Origin: Microbacterium barkeri
Lineage (GTDB): Bacteria; Actinomycetota; Actinomycetes; Actinomycetales; Microbacteriaceae
Reading direction: 5' to 3'
DNA: 64,000 nucleotides
Assembly: GCF_027921765.1 (NCBI RefSeq)
Contig: NZ_BSEJ01000001.1
Span: 434,001-498,000 of the forward strand
The stretch's first letter is position 1, and each line of letters opens with the position of its first letter. This document shows, in pieces, positions 20,015-29,738 of the stretch. Under the pieces are notes generated by a model. That model was given only the letters and a program-made list of their open reading frames with translations. It searched no databases and was not told the DNA's origin. The translations under genes were made by a program, and so were the position numbers.

Positions 20015-21217
20015 TCAGGGCGCGACGCCCGCCGCGGCGGGCAGGAAGCCCAGCCGCGCGTTCTCGCAGTCGCCGGGGCGCGCCACGTCGTACCAGGGCC
20101 CCAGGTCGGTCAGGTGCGGCCGCTCGCTCGCGGGCGTTCCGTGCAGGCGCTCCTCCACGAGGTCGACGAGGCCCGCCACGAACGCCGGATGCGTGCCGGG
20201 CGTGCGGGTGCGGACCGCGCGGATGCCGGCCTCCGCGGCCGACGCCATCGCCTCGTTGTCGAGGTCCCAGAGGACCTCCATGTGGTCGCTCACGAAGCCA
20301 AGCGGCACGATCGCGACAGCCTCGACACCCTGCGCGGGCAGCCCGGCGATCACGTCGTTGACGTCGGGCTCGAGCCACGGCTGCGACGCGGGGCCCGATC
20401 GCGACTGGAAGACGAGGTCCCATCCGGTCCCCGCTGCGGCCGGGATCTCGTCGGCGAGGCGCTGCATGATGTGCGCCGCCACGGCCCGGTGCTGCGCCGC
20501 GTACGCTCCGCCCTCGGGCCAGGAGCGGTCGCGCGGACCGGAGCGGTCGGCGTCGGCGGTCGGGATCGAGTGCGTCGAGAACAGCACGCGCACCGCCCCG
20601 GCGCCCACGCCGTCCGCGAGGAACCCGGCGACCGCGTCGCGCACACCCTCGTAGAAGGGCTCGACGAAGCCGGGGTGGTCGAAGAACAGGCGCACCTTGT
20701 CGATCGTCACGGGGTCGTCCCCCGTTCCCAGGCCCGTCTCGGCGAGGACGCGTGCGTAGTCCTCGCGGTACTGACGGTCGCTCGAGTACGAGCTGTAGGC
20801 GCTCGTGGCGATCGCGAGCAGGGTGCGGTGTCCGTCGGCGTGAGCGGCCCGAACGGCGTCATCGAGGTACGGCGCCCAGTTGCGGTTGCCCCAGTACACC
20901 GGCAGGTCGAGGCCCCGCCGGGCGATCTCGGCCTCCAGCGCGGCCTTGAGCGCGCGGTTCTGGGCGTTGATCGGGCTCACGCCGCCGAAGTGGCGGTAGT
21001 GGTGCGCGACCTCCTCGAGACGCTCGTCGGGGATCCCCCTGCCGTGCGTCACGTTGCGCAGGAAGGGGATGACGTCGTCCTGCCCCTCGGGGCCGCCGAA
21101 GCTCGAGAGCACGATCGCGTCGTAGGCGACGGGGACCTCGACAAACGGGTCTCCCCCGGCCGCGGCCGGGGAGGCGAAGGGGACCGCTGACTGCGTCGGG
21201 GTGCTGCTCGTCGTCAC
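20015..21217 (-). CDS. hemH: Ferrochelatase family protein (coproporphyrin III ferrochelatase)
   Basis: Inserts Fe2+ into a porphyrin. In actinobacteria this enzyme acts on coproporphyrin III before HemQ decarboxylation. The 400-residue protein has the LSSFGGPEG start of the fold, the YYRHFGGxSPIN motif as HYRHFGGVSPIN, the catalytic-region STHSIP with His, and VPLGFVSDHMEVLWDLD with the conserved acidic residues. The first 25 or so residues are a low-complexity extension, so the true start could be downstream of the GTG at 21217. It stands alone, away from the other haem genes, divergent from pepN. Confidence 0.92.
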   Translation of the reverse strand: MTTSSTPTQSAVPFASPAAAGGDPFVEVPVAYDAIVLSSFGGPEGQDDVIPFLRNVTHGRGIPDERLEEVAHHYRHFGGVSPINAQNRALKAALEAEIARRGLDLPVYWGNRNWAPYLDDAVRAAHADGHRTLLAIATSAYSSYSSDRQYREDYARVLAETGLGTGDDPVTIDKVRLFFDHPGFVEPFYEGVRDAVAGFLADGVGAGAVRVLFSTHSIPTADADRSGPRDRSWPEGGAYAAQHRAVAAHIMQRLADEIPAAAGTGWDLVFQSRSGPASQPWLEPDVNDVIAGLPAQGVEAVAIVPLGFVSDHMEVLWDLDNEAMASAAEAGIRAVRTRTPGTHPAFVAGLVDLVEERLHGTPASERPHLTDLGPWYDVARPGDCENARLGFLPAAAGVAP

Positions 21218-21400
21218 CCCTCCATCTTCGCACCCGCGTAGAAATCAGGGTGTTCAGGCGGCGTTCAGGGTCCCGTCACGGGCGGTCCCGCCGCGATTCC
21301 CGCGAGCGGAGCCCGTCGAGCACGTAGGCTGTTCAGGTTGCCGCAGGCGTCACCCGCGCGCCCGGAGATCTTTCGTCCCCTACCCCATGGGAGTGAAACA

Positions 21401-23950
21401 GTGCCTGGAGAGAACCTCACCCGCGTCGAGGCGCAGGAGCGCCGCGCGATCGTCGAGACGCAGACGTACGAGATCGCGCTCGACCTGACCAAGGGCGCAG
21501 AGGTGTTCGGATCGCGCAGCGTGGTGCGATTCGCCGCGACGCCGGGAGCGAGCACCTTCATCGACCTCATCGCGCGCGACGTGCGGGAGATCACCCTGAA
21601 CGGCCGCGAGATCGACCCGTCATCCGCCTACGCCGACGCGCGCATCCGACTCGACGACCTGGAGGCCGAGAACGAGCTCGTCGTCGACGCCGACTGCCTG
21701 TACACGAACACGGGCGAGGGCCTCCACCGCTTCGTCGACCCCGTCGACGGCGAGGTGTACCTCTACTCCCAGTTCGAGGTGCCGGACTCGCGGCGCGTCT
21801 TCGCGGTGTTCGAGCAGCCCGACCTCAAGGCGACGTTCCAGTTCACGGTGACCGCGCCGGCGTCGTGGAAGGTCGTGTCGAACCAGCCCACGCCCGAGCC
21901 CATCCCGCACGACGACGGCGTCACCGCGACATGGGGCTTCGAGCCCACCCCGCGCATCTCGTCCTACATCACGGCGCTCATCGCGGGCCCGTACGAGGAG
22001 ACCCGCTCGGAGCTGACGTCGGCGTCCGGCCGCGTCATCCCGCTGGGCATCTTCGCCCGGAAGAGCCTGTGGCAGCACATGGACGCCGACTACGTCTTCG
22101 AGAAGACCCGTCAGGGCTTCGCGTACTTCGAGGCGAAGTTCGGATACCCGTACCCGTTCGCGAAGTACGACCAGCTCTTCGTCCCCGAGTTCAACGCGGG
22201 CGCGATGGAGAACGCGGGAGCGGTCACCTTCACCGAGACGTACGTGTTCCGCAGCAAGGTCACCGACGCCGTGAGGGAGCGTCGCGTCGTCACGATCCTG
22301 CACGAGCTGGCCCACATGTGGTTCGGCGACCTCGTGACCATGAAGTGGTGGAACGACCTGTGGCTCAACGAGTCGTTCGCCGAGTGGGCGTCGACGATCG
22401 CCACGGCCGAGGCCACCGAGTGGACCGAGGCGTGGACGACGTTCAACGCCATGGAGAAGACCTGGGCGTACCGCCAGGATCAGCTCCCCTCGACGCATCC
22501 GATCGTCGCCGAGATCAACGACCTCGAGGATGTCCAGGTCAACTTCGACGGGATCACGTACGCCAAGGGCGGCTCCGTCCTCAAGCAGCTGGCCGCGTGG
22601 GTCGGCATCGACGCGTTCTTCCAGGGCGTCGGCGCCTACTTCCAGAAGCACGCGTACGGGAACACCACTCTCTCCGACCTCCTCGTCGAGCTCGAGAAGA
22701 CGAGCGGCCGCGACCTCGCCCCGTGGTCTCGCAAGTGGCTCGAGACGGCAGGCGTCAACACGCTCTCCCCCGTCGTCGACGACGACCACGACGGCCGCAT
22801 CACGCGCTTCGCGATCACGCAGACGGCCCCGGCGGACTACCCGACCATCCGCCCGCACCGCCTCGGCATCGGCTTCTACGACCTGCAGGACGGCGCCCTG
22901 ACGCGCACGCACAGCGTCGAGATCGACGTGGACGGCGACCTCACCGAGGTGCCGCAGCTCAAGGGCATGCGCCGCCCCGCCCTCGTCCTCCTCAACGACG
23001 GAGACCTCGCCTACGCGAAGATCCGCCTCGACGACCGCAGCCTCGCGACGGCGATCGACCACCTCGCCGACATCGCGGACCCGCTCGCGCGCTCGCTCGT
23101 CTGGGGCGCCGCGTGGGATCAGACGCGCGACGCCGAGACCGCAGCGAGCGACTACGTCGACCTCGTCCTGCGCAACATCGGCCGCGAGACCGAGTCGACG
23201 ACCATCCGCACGACCCTCGCGCAGCTCCAGCTCGCGGCGAACAGCTACGTCGCGCCCGAGACGCGCACCGAGACGCGCCGCACGGTCGCCGACGGCCTCT
23301 GGGCGCTCCTGCAGGACGCCGAGCCCGGCAGCGACCTCCAGCTGCAGCTGACGACGGCCTTCGCCTCCGCCGCCTCCGAGCCCGCGCACTGGGATCGGGT
23401 GCGCGCGCTGCGCGACGGCGAGATCGTGCTCGAGGGGCTCGAGATCGACACCGACCTCTCGTGGCAGCTGCTCGTCTCGCTCGCGGCCGGCGGCCGCGCC
23501 GACGACGCGGCGATCGACGCGGCACTGGCCGCCGACAACACGGCCAAGGGCGCCGAGTCCGCCGCCCAGGCGCGCGCCGCGCTCCCGACTGCCGAGGGGA
23601 AGGCCGCCGCGTGGGCGTCGCTCATCGACAGCGACGCGCTTCCCAACACCGTCGTCCGCTCGGCGGCGCTCGGGTTCGTCCACCCCGCGACGCGCGAGCA
23701 GCTCGAGCCGTTCGTCGAGAAGTACTTCGAGATGCTGATCCCCGTGTGGGAGTCCCGCACGTTCCAGATCGCGTCGTACCTCATCGAGCTGCTGTACCCC
23801 GCGCCGCTCGCGAACGCCGACCTGCGCAAGGCGACGCGCGCGTGGCTCGGCGAGCACGCCGATGCGCCGGCCGCGCTGCGCCGGATCGTCGCCGAGAACC
23901 TCGCCGGCGTCGAGCGCGCGATCGCCGCGCAGGAGCGCGACGCCGAGTAG
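21401..23950 (+). CDS. pepN: Aminopeptidase N (M1 family)
   Basis: Zinc metallopeptidase that removes N-terminal residues from peptides in the cytoplasm. The 849-residue protein has the exopeptidase motif GAMEN (in FNAGAMENAG), the zinc motif HELAHMWFGDLVTMKWW and the third ligand Glu in LNESFAEW, then the long helical C-terminal domain. The GTG at 21401 has GGGAG seven bases upstream. A TAGGCT box at 21325-21330 could be its -10 element. A terminator hairpin follows the stop. Confidence 0.96.
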   Translation: MPGENLTRVEAQERRAIVETQTYEIALDLTKGAEVFGSRSVVRFAATPGASTFIDLIARDVREITLNGREIDPSSAYADARIRLDDLEAENELVVDADCLYTNTGEGLHRFVDPVDGEVYLYSQFEVPDSRRVFAVFEQPDLKATFQFTVTAPASWKVVSNQPTPEPIPHDDGVTATWGFEPTPRISSYITALIAGPYEETRSELTSASGRVIPLGIFARKSLWQHMDADYVFEKTRQGFAYFEAKFGYPYPFAKYDQLFVPEFNAGAMENAGAVTFTETYVFRSKVTDAVRERRVVTILHELAHMWFGDLVTMKWWNDLWLNESFAEWASTIATAEATEWTEAWTTFNAMEKTWAYRQDQLPSTHPIVAEINDLEDVQVNFDGITYAKGGSVLKQLAAWVGIDAFFQGVGAYFQKHAYGNTTLSDLLVELEKTSGRDLAPWSRKWLETAGVNTLSPVVDDDHDGRITRFAITQTAPADYPTIRPHRLGIGFYDLQDGALTRTHSVEIDVDGDLTEVPQLKGMRRPALVLLNDGDLAYAKIRLDDRSLATAIDHLADIADPLARSLVWGAAWDQTRDAETAASDYVDLVLRNIGRETESTTIRTTLAQLQLAANSYVAPETRTETRRTVADGLWALLQDAEPGSDLQLQLTTAFASAASEPAHWDRVRALRDGEIVLEGLEIDTDLSWQLLVSLAAGGRADDAAIDAALAADNTAKGAESAAQARAALPTAEGKAAAWASLIDSDALPNTVVRSAALGFVHPATREQLEPFVEKYFEMLIPVWESRTFQIASYLIELLYPAPLANADLRKATRAWLGEHADAPAALRRIVAENLAGVERAIAAQERDAE

Positions 23951-23961
23951 CCCCGCTCACA

Positions 23962-24001
23962 GCGAGCCCCGGTGCGATCCAGAGGATCCACCGGGGCTCG
24001 C
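23962..24001 (+). terminator. Terminator after pepN
   Basis: A 13 bp stem GCGAGCCCCGGTG paired with CACCGGGGCTCGC, 14 nt loop, 11 nt after the pepN stop. Confidence 0.75.
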
Positions 24002-24018
24002 GCCGTACGATCGAGGTG

Positions 24019-25104
24019 ATGATGAAGACCGAGACAGCGGACGTGACCGACCTCAGCTGGTGGCAGGAGCGCCTCGTCGAGCTGGGGCAGTTCGGCTGGC
24101 TCCTCGTGCGGGCCGCCATCGCCGTCGCGGCGTGCGTGATCGTCGCGTGGATCCTCCGCCTCGTCATCCGACGCGTCGTGAAGCGCATCGTCGAGGGCGC
24201 GAAGAGCAAGGCGAAGGTCGACGACACGCGCGCGCTCGAGCGGTCGCCGCTCGCATCCGTGCGCGTCGTGCAGCGCACGCGCACGCTCGGCTCGATCCTC
24301 ACGAACGTCGTCAACATCGCGATGGTCGTCGTCGCGCTCGTCCTCGTGGCCTCGATCCTCGTGCCGGACGTGCTGGCGTCGCTCTCGCTGCTCACCGCCG
24401 CTGTCGGCGCGGGCCTCGGCTTCGGCGCGCAGAACATCGTCAAGGACGTCCTCAACGGCATCTTCATCGTCGCGGAGGACCAGATCGGCATCGGCGACGT
24501 CGTCGACCTCGGCCTCGCGACCGGTGTCGTGGAGTTCGTCAGCGTGCGCATCACGCACGTCCGCGACGTCAACGGGGTGCTCTGGTACGTCCGCAACGGC
24601 GAGATCACGCGCATCGGCAACATGACCCAGGGATGGTCGCGGGTCGTCCTCGACCTGACCCTCCCGAAGGACATCGTGATCGAGGATGTCGAGAGCCTCA
24701 TCGCCGACACCTCGCTCGGACTCGCGCACGATCCGCGCTGGCGCTCGCGCGTCATCGGCGAGCCGGAGGTCTGGGGCCTCGAGTCGCTCGAGGGCGAGAC
24801 GCTCGTCGTCCGCCTCGTGATCAAGGCCAAGCCGACCGCGAAGGACGACGTCGCGCGCGAGCTGCGCGAGCGCCTGCGCGCGGTCCTCCTCACCGAGGGC
24901 ATCGACGTCACGGGCATCGCCCGCGCGACGCTCGAGGGCGCGGAGGGCGCCCTCCGCGTGCGCGGGGCGAATCCGCCGACGATCACGAGCGAGCTCCCCG
25001 AGAGGCCGACGTGGCGACCGCGACCGCGTGACGAGAAGAGCCAGACGGCGCCCGCGGGGCGCCAGGAGGGCGGACAGGACGAGGAAGAGGGAGCCGACAC
25101 GTGA
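24019..25104 (+). CDS. MscS-family mechanosensitive channel
   Basis: Opens under membrane tension to release solutes during hypo-osmotic shock. The 361-residue protein has one N-terminal helix (FGWLLVRAAIAVAAC), a second (VVNIAMVVVALVLVASIL) and a pore helix rich in Gly/Ala (TAAVGAGLGFGAQNIVKD), followed by the beta domain (IGDVVDLG). A charged, Pro/Glu-rich tail closes the protein. Two in-frame ATGs occur (24019 and 24022); GAGG upstream fits the second slightly better. The stop overlaps the globin gene by 4 nt. Confidence 0.92.
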   Translation: MMKTETADVTDLSWWQERLVELGQFGWLLVRAAIAVAACVIVAWILRLVIRRVVKRIVEGAKSKAKVDDTRALERSPLASVRVVQRTRTLGSILTNVVNIAMVVVALVLVASILVPDVLASLSLLTAAVGAGLGFGAQNIVKDVLNGIFIVAEDQIGIGDVVDLGLATGVVEFVSVRITHVRDVNGVLWYVRNGEITRIGNMTQGWSRVVLDLTLPKDIVIEDVESLIADTSLGLAHDPRWRSRVIGEPEVWGLESLEGETLVVRLVIKAKPTAKDDVARELRERLRAVLLTEGIDVTGIARATLEGAEGALRVRGANPPTITSELPERPTWRPRPRDEKSQTAPAGRQEGGQDEEEGADT

Positions 25105-25523
25105 GCGAGCCGAAGAGCCTGCGCCCCCTCGGCGTGGGGACGTTCTACGAGCAGGTCGGCGGGCGCCCGACGTTCCAGAGGCTCGTCGCCGCCTTCTACC
25201 GCGGCGTCGCGGACGACGAGGTGCTGAAGCCGATGTACCCCGAGGAGGACCTGGGCCCCGCCGAGGAGCGCCTGCTGCTCTTCCTCGAGCAGTACTGGGG
25301 CGGTCCGACGACGTACAGCGAGACCCGGGGCCACCCGCGCCTGCGCATGCGGCACGTCGGGTTCCACATCGACCCCGAGGCGCGCGACCGATGGCTGGCC
25401 CACATGCGCGCAGCCGTCGACGAGCTCGGCCTGTCGCCCGTCCACGAGGCGACGCTCTGGGACTACCTCGAGCGCGCCGCGCACGCCATGGTGAACACGT
25501 TCGAGCCCCAGCCCGGACGCTGA
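25101..25523 (+). CDS. Truncated haemoglobin, group II (trHbO type)
   Basis: Haem protein that binds O2 or NO. The 140-residue protein has the 2-on-2 globin features: FYEQVGGRPTFQRLV at the start, YWGGP in the CD/E region and the proximal His in RMRHVGFHI. TrHbO proteins are typical of actinobacteria and are linked to oxygen supply or peroxide handling. The GTG at 25101 overlaps the mscS stop (GTGA), so they form one operon. Confidence 0.93.
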   Translation: MSEPKSLRPLGVGTFYEQVGGRPTFQRLVAAFYRGVADDEVLKPMYPEEDLGPAEERLLLFLEQYWGGPTTYSETRGHPRLRMRHVGFHIDPEARDRWLAHMRAAVDELGLSPVHEATLWDYLERAAHAMVNTFEPQPGR

Positions 25524-25541
25524 CGGGTCAGCGCTCCCGGC

Positions 25542-26204
25542 TCAGCGCGCGCCCGTCTCCCGAACCGGCGTGAGGCCGACCGCCGCGGGCCCGCGGGTGA
25601 GGATGTGACCGCGCTCGAGCGTCACGCGGGTCCACCGGCCCGCGGTCGACACGCGCGCCTCCTCCTCGCCGCCGATGAACCCGAACGAGAACGCGGCGAA
25701 CGCGACGCCCCGCGGCAGACCGCCGAGCTCCTCGTCCGGCTCGCCCCAGACGCTGCCGCGCACCTGGCGGACGACGTCCTCCCCCGGCTGATCCGGGAGC
25801 GCGTGCGCGACCGCGGCGATGCCCCACTGCGCGCGGCTCGCGAGCGACGCGGCGGCGATGCCGCCCGTGCGGGTCCAGCCGCCGCGAGGCGGCGACACCC
25901 CTGCCCACGCGGGCGCGAGCGCGGTGTCGGGCAGCGCGAGGGCGCGGGGGTCCTCGGTCTCCGTGAGCGACGCCACGGTGAGGTCGCACTGCAGCTCGGG
26001 ATCGGCTCGCAGGACCCGCATCGCGAGGACGGTCGGCGTGCGGTCGAGCAGTCCCTGAGGCGCCAGCGCGGCCGAGGACATGACGAGGACACCCTCCGAC
26101 GCCTGCAGCCGCACGCCCTCGTCCCCGATGCGGGAAGCGCGACCGGCGAAGGTCAGCGCATCGCGGGCGGTCTGGTCGTCGGCGAGCACGAGGCGAGCGG
26201 TCAC
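25542..26204 (-). CDS. Conserved actinobacterial protein of unknown function
   Basis: A 220-residue protein with no motif I recognise. It reads as an alternating hydrophobic beta-rich protein without signal peptide or membrane helix, with a Gly-rich segment AFSFGFIGGEEE near residue 180. The GTG at 26204 lies 7 nt after a TAGTTT -10 box (26212-26217, this strand), so the transcript is probably leaderless. It is convergent with the globin gene and divergent from tesB. Confidence 0.75.
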   Translation of the reverse strand: MTARLVLADDQTARDALTFAGRASRIGDEGVRLQASEGVLVMSSAALAPQGLLDRTPTVLAMRVLRADPELQCDLTVASLTETEDPRALALPDTALAPAWAGVSPPRGGWTRTGGIAAASLASRAQWGIAAVAHALPDQPGEDVVRQVRGSVWGEPDEELGGLPRGVAFAAFSFGFIGGEEEARVSTAGRWTRVTLERGHILTRGPAAVGLTPVRETGAR

Positions 26205-26286
26205 CCGCTCTAAACTAGCAAGGCACGCCTCGGCTGCGTGCGCTCGCGCTCACGAGGCGCGGGCGGAGCGGCGAACGGAGACCCGA

Positions 26287-27186
26287 GTGACCATCGACGC
26301 ACGGACCGACGACCCCGTCCAGACGATGCTCGACGTGATCGAGCTCGAGCGGATGGAGGCCCGCACGCACGAGGACATCTTCCTCGGCCGCTCGCACTTC
26401 ATGCCGAGCGGGCGCGTGTTCGGCGGCCAGGTGCTCTCGCAGGTCGTGTCCGCCGCCGCGCGCACGATCGCCGACGACCGCCACGTGCACTCGCTCCACG
26501 GCTACTTCCTGCGGCCGGGCGACATGCGCAAGGACATCACCTTCGGCGTCGACCGCATCCACGACGGACGATCCTTCGCCCGCCGGCGCGTGCAGGGATA
26601 TCAGGACGGCGTGCCGATCTTCTCGGGCATCCTCTCCTTCCAGGACGAGGACGAGGGCGTCGAGCACCAGCTGCCGATGCCCGAGGTCCCCGCGCCCGAG
26701 GACCTGCCCGATCCGCTCCGGGAGCTCGACCGCCATCCGCACTCGCAGCGTCTTCTCGCGGCGAATCCGATCGAGGTGCGGCACGTCGAGGGAAGCCTCC
26801 TCGTGGAGCCGACGGGCGGCGCTCGACCGACGCAGGCCGTCTGGACGCGCGTGCGGCGCCCGATCGGCGACAGCCGCCTGCTCCATCAGGCCGCTCTCGC
26901 CTATCTCAGCGACTACACGATCCAGGAGCCGTCGATGCGCGGCGCGGGCGTCGCGTGGTCGACGACCGGACTGAAGGTCGCGAGCCTCGACCACGCGATG
27001 TGGTGGCATCGGCCGGCGCGCGCCGACGAGTGGCTGCTCTACGTGCAGGAGTCGCCGGGAGCACAGGGCGGCCGCGGTCTCGCGTTCGGCCGCCTCTACA
27101 CGCGCGACGGTGCGCTCGTCGCGTCGGTCGCGCAGGAGATCATGCTCCGCGTGCCGACGTCCGACGCAGTCAGCCCGCCTGCCTGA
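26287..27186 (+). CDS. tesB: Acyl-CoA thioesterase II
   Basis: Hydrolyses medium and long acyl-CoA to free acid and CoA. The 299-residue double-hotdog protein has the first-hotdog motif GRVFGGQVLSQ, LHGYFLRPGD, and the second-hotdog catalytic region HAMWWHRP in the TesB order. The GTG at 26287 has GGAG seven bases upstream; the longer frame to 26080 overlaps the divergent gene's promoter and is unlikely. Its 3' end overlaps the convergent sufU by 17 bp. Confidence 0.92.
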   Translation: MTIDARTDDPVQTMLDVIELERMEARTHEDIFLGRSHFMPSGRVFGGQVLSQVVSAAARTIADDRHVHSLHGYFLRPGDMRKDITFGVDRIHDGRSFARRRVQGYQDGVPIFSGILSFQDEDEGVEHQLPMPEVPAPEDLPDPLRELDRHPHSQRLLAANPIEVRHVEGSLLVEPTGGARPTQAVWTRVRRPIGDSRLLHQAALAYLSDYTIQEPSMRGAGVAWSTTGLKVASLDHAMWWHRPARADEWLLYVQESPGAQGGRGLAFGRLYTRDGALVASVAQEIMLRVPTSDAVSPPA

Positions 27187-27607
27187 GATCGGCTTCGAGG
27201 GCGACCCAGCCGAGCATGGCGCACTTGATGCGCATGACGTACTTCGCGACGCCCTGCAGGGCCGCGGCATCGCCGAGCGCCTCGGACGGCGCGATCGACC
27301 CGCGCGAGCGCAGCATGGTCCGGAACTCGTCGATGCGCGCGAGCGCCTCCTCGCGCGTGGCGTGCTCGAGCAGCCCCGTCATGATCGACGCCGAGGCCAT
27401 CGAGATCGAGCAGCCGTGGCCATCCCACACGATCGAGGCGATCGCGTCGTCGTCGTCGAGGCTCACGCCGACCGTGATCTCGTCTCCGCACGACGGGTTG
27501 AGCTCGTGGTGCGTGTAGTCGAGCGCCGTCGGGTCGCCCTTGCCCTCGGGATCGCGCGCGTGGTCCAGGATCAGCTCCTGGTACAGGCTCTGCAGGTCTG
27601 CGCTCAT
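27170..27607 (-). CDS. sufU: SUF Fe-S assembly protein SufU
   Basis: Zinc protein that accepts persulfide sulfur from SufS for Fe-S cluster assembly. The 145-residue protein has the three Cys in SufU context: NPSCGDEI, GHGCSIS and IKCAMLGW, plus the Asp of CGDE. Its ATG overlaps the sufS stop (ATGA), so the two are coupled. The sufBCD genes are not in this window. Confidence 0.95.
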   Translation of the reverse strand: MSADLQSLYQELILDHARDPEGKGDPTALDYTHHELNPSCGDEITVGVSLDDDDAIASIVWDGHGCSISMASASIMTGLLEHATREEALARIDEFRTMLRSRGSIAPSEALGDAAALQGVAKYVMRIKCAMLGWVALEADLRQAG

Positions 27608-28869
27608 CGGTCCGCTCCGAAGAACCCGCGGACCTCGCGCAGCGCGTCTCGCAGCGCCGCGATCTCGTCCGACGTCGTGTAGAGATAGGCGCTCGCGCGC
27701 GTCGTCGCCGCGACCCCGAGACGACGGTGCAGCGGCTGGGCGCAGTGGTGCCCCGTCCGCACCGTGATGCCGCGGTCGTCGAGGAACTGGCCGACGTCGT
27801 GCGCGTGCACGCCGTCGACGATGAAGCTCGCGAGCGCGGCGCGCTCGGCTCCGGGCTCGGGGCCGACGAGCCGCACACCGGGAACCGACGCGACGGCGTC
27901 GACGAGCTCGCCGGCGAGCTGCGCCTCATGCGCGTGCACGGCGTCCATCCCGATGCCCGCGAGGTAGTCGACGGCTGCTCCCAGGCCCACGACCTGCGTG
28001 ACGGGCTGGGTGCCGGCCTCGAAGCGCTGCGGTGCGGGAAGGAACTCGGCGTCCTCCATCGTGACGGTCGTGATCGTGGAGCCGCCCGTGCGTGCGGGGG
28101 GCAGCTCGTCGAGGAGCTCGGCGCGCCCGTACAGCACCCCGATCCCGTTCGGGCCGAGCATCTTGTGCCCCGAGAACGCCGCGAAGTCGACTCCGAGCGC
28201 GCCCAGGTCGAGCGGCAGATGCGGCGCCGACTGGCACGCGTCGAGCACGCTGAGCGCGCCGACGTCACGCGCGAGCGACGCGATCTCGGCCGCCGGCGCG
28301 ATCATCCCGGTGACGTTCGACACGTGCGCGAACGCGACGACCCTGGTCCGCGCGGTCAGCTGCGCGCGCAGGTCGTCGATCGTCCAGAGGCCGCGGTCGT
28401 CGACCGGCACCCAGCGCAGCGTCGCGCCCGTCCGGCGCGCGAGCCGCTGCCACGGGATGAGGTCGGCATGGTGCTCGGCCTCGGTGACGAGGATCTCGTC
28501 GCCGGCGCGCAGCGCGAAGCGCTCTCCGCCGAGGCCGGCCGACGCGTCCGCGATCCCGAGCGCGACCATGTTGAGCGCGTCGGTGGCGTTCTCGGTCCAG
28601 ACGACCTCGCGCTCCCCCGCGCCGACGAACGCCGCGACGCGCTCGCGCGCGGTCTCGAAGGCGAACGTCGCCTCGCCGGTCGCGAGGCTCGATCCCCGGT
28701 GCACGGCCGCGTAGTCGTGGCGCGCGAAGTCGGCCTCGGCGGAGATCACGGCCTCCGGACGCTGCGACGTCGCGGCCGAGTCGAGGTACACGCGGTCGGG
28801 GCGCCCCGAGATCCCGGGGAAGTCCGCGCGGACGTCCTCGCGGACGGGTGCGGGCGTGACGTCTGGCAT
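27604..28869 (-). CDS. sufS: Cysteine desulfurase SufS
   Basis: PLP enzyme that takes sulfur from cysteine for Fe-S clusters. The 421-residue protein has the N-terminal YLDSAATSQRP, the PLP lysine in SGHKMLGPNGIG, and the active-site Cys in RTGHHCAQPLH of the group II type. The ATG at 28869 (MPDVTPAP) has GGGAG upstream; extension to 28983 is unlikely. It is first gene of sufS-sufU. Confidence 0.96.
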   Translation of the reverse strand: MPDVTPAPVREDVRADFPGISGRPDRVYLDSAATSQRPEAVISAEADFARHDYAAVHRGSSLATGEATFAFETARERVAAFVGAGEREVVWTENATDALNMVALGIADASAGLGGERFALRAGDEILVTEAEHHADLIPWQRLARRTGATLRWVPVDDRGLWTIDDLRAQLTARTRVVAFAHVSNVTGMIAPAAEIASLARDVGALSVLDACQSAPHLPLDLGALGVDFAAFSGHKMLGPNGIGVLYGRAELLDELPPARTGGSTITTVTMEDAEFLPAPQRFEAGTQPVTQVVGLGAAVDYLAGIGMDAVHAHEAQLAGELVDAVASVPGVRLVGPEPGAERAALASFIVDGVHAHDVGQFLDDRGITVRTGHHCAQPLHRRLGVAATTRASAYLYTTSDEIAALRDALREVRGFFGADR

Positions 28870-28937
28870 GGATGGCTCCCTGCAGGGGTGGAGGAGGGCG
28901 TCTTCCAGTCTCTCATCCGCAGGGCCGGTCGTCTCCG

Positions 28938-29420
28938 TCACCGACGGGTGAAGGCCACCGGCTCCTCCAGGAACGGCTCCCATGCGGCGCGCATCTCGGG
29001 GGTGAGCCGGACCGGTCGGCCGGTCGCGATGTCGACGAGCACGACGACGGCGTCGGCTCGCGCGTACACGACGCGCTCCTCCTCGCCGACCGCGCTGTGC
29101 ACCTCGTAGCAGACGTCGATGCTCGACCCGCCGATGCGCCCGAGCCAGAGCTGCACGTCGAGCGGGCGGTGACGGTACGGCACGGGCCGCAGGTACTCGA
29201 TGCTCTGCCGCGCGATCAGCGTCACGACCCCCGTGGGCGACCCGAGGACCTCGGGATCGAACACGGCGGTCGGCGGGATGTCGTCGTCGGAGTCCTCAGC
29301 GCGGAAGAACGCGCGGCACCGGGCCTCCTCGAGCAGGCGCAGCATCGAGGCGTTGTTGACATGGCCGAAGGCGTCGAGGTCGCCCCAGCGCAGCTGGATG
29401 GGCACGTGCACGCGGGTCAT
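28938..29420 (-). CDS. YbgC/FcbC-type hotdog acyl-CoA thioesterase
   Basis: A 160-residue single hotdog protein. The family motif LRWGDLDAFGHVNNASML near residue 10 holds the catalytic Asp (usually WxDxDxxGHVNN). The substrate is unknown; homologues cleave short or aromatic acyl-CoAs. The ATG at 29420 has GAGGAG at proper spacing. Confidence 0.9.
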   Translation of the reverse strand: MTRVHVPIQLRWGDLDAFGHVNNASMLRLLEEARCRAFFRAEDSDDDIPPTAVFDPEVLGSPTGVVTLIARQSIEYLRPVPYRHRPLDVQLWLGRIGGSSIDVCYEVHSAVGEEERVVYARADAVVVLVDIATGRPVRLTPEMRAAWEPFLEEPVAFTRR

Positions 29421-29580
29421 CGGGCTCCTCTCCGGCCCGGACGGACCGCGGCCGATAACGATACGGTCACGGTCGCGACCGGTCATCCTCGTCCGACGAT
29501 ACCCCGTCCTTCCGCATGATCACGCGGATCGCGGCGGAGCGGTCGACGTGGGAGCGCGCCCGCGGCGCCGCCGACCGGCT

Positions 29581-29589
29581 TGCTAGGGT
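29581..29589 (+). promoter_or_regulatory. Predicted extended -10 promoter of betaine operon
   Basis: TGCTAGGGT fits TGn-TAnnnT. No good -35 is visible, as is common for extended -10 promoters. Confidence 0.4.
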
Positions 29590-29679
29590 GACCGAGGTCG
29601 TCCTGCCGCAGCGCGGGACGCGCCTCACACCGCCGGCGACGCGTCCGACACGACCGGGGTGTTCCGCCCAGGACCGCGG

Positions 29680-29699
29680 ATGCCGCCATGTCGCGGCAT
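29680..29699 (+). promoter_or_regulatory. Leader hairpin 1
   Basis: ATGCCGC and GCGGCAT form a perfect 7 bp stem around the 6 nt loop CATGTC, in the predicted 5' leader of the betaine transporter operon. Confidence 0.5.
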
Positions 29700-29716
29700 G
29701 CGTATGGCAGACGATC

Positions 29717-29738
29717 CAGTCGTCAACCCGGACGACTG
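29717..29738 (+). promoter_or_regulatory. Leader hairpin 2
   Basis: CAGTCGTC and GACGACTG form a perfect 8 bp stem around AACCCG, 17 nt after hairpin 1. It could also act as a DNA operator half-site pair. Confidence 0.5.

Noticed and set aside
21865..24018. Very long plus-strand open frame ending in the MscS gene
   Set aside because: Before 24019 it is a shadow of pepN in another frame. Long shadow frames are common at this G+C content.
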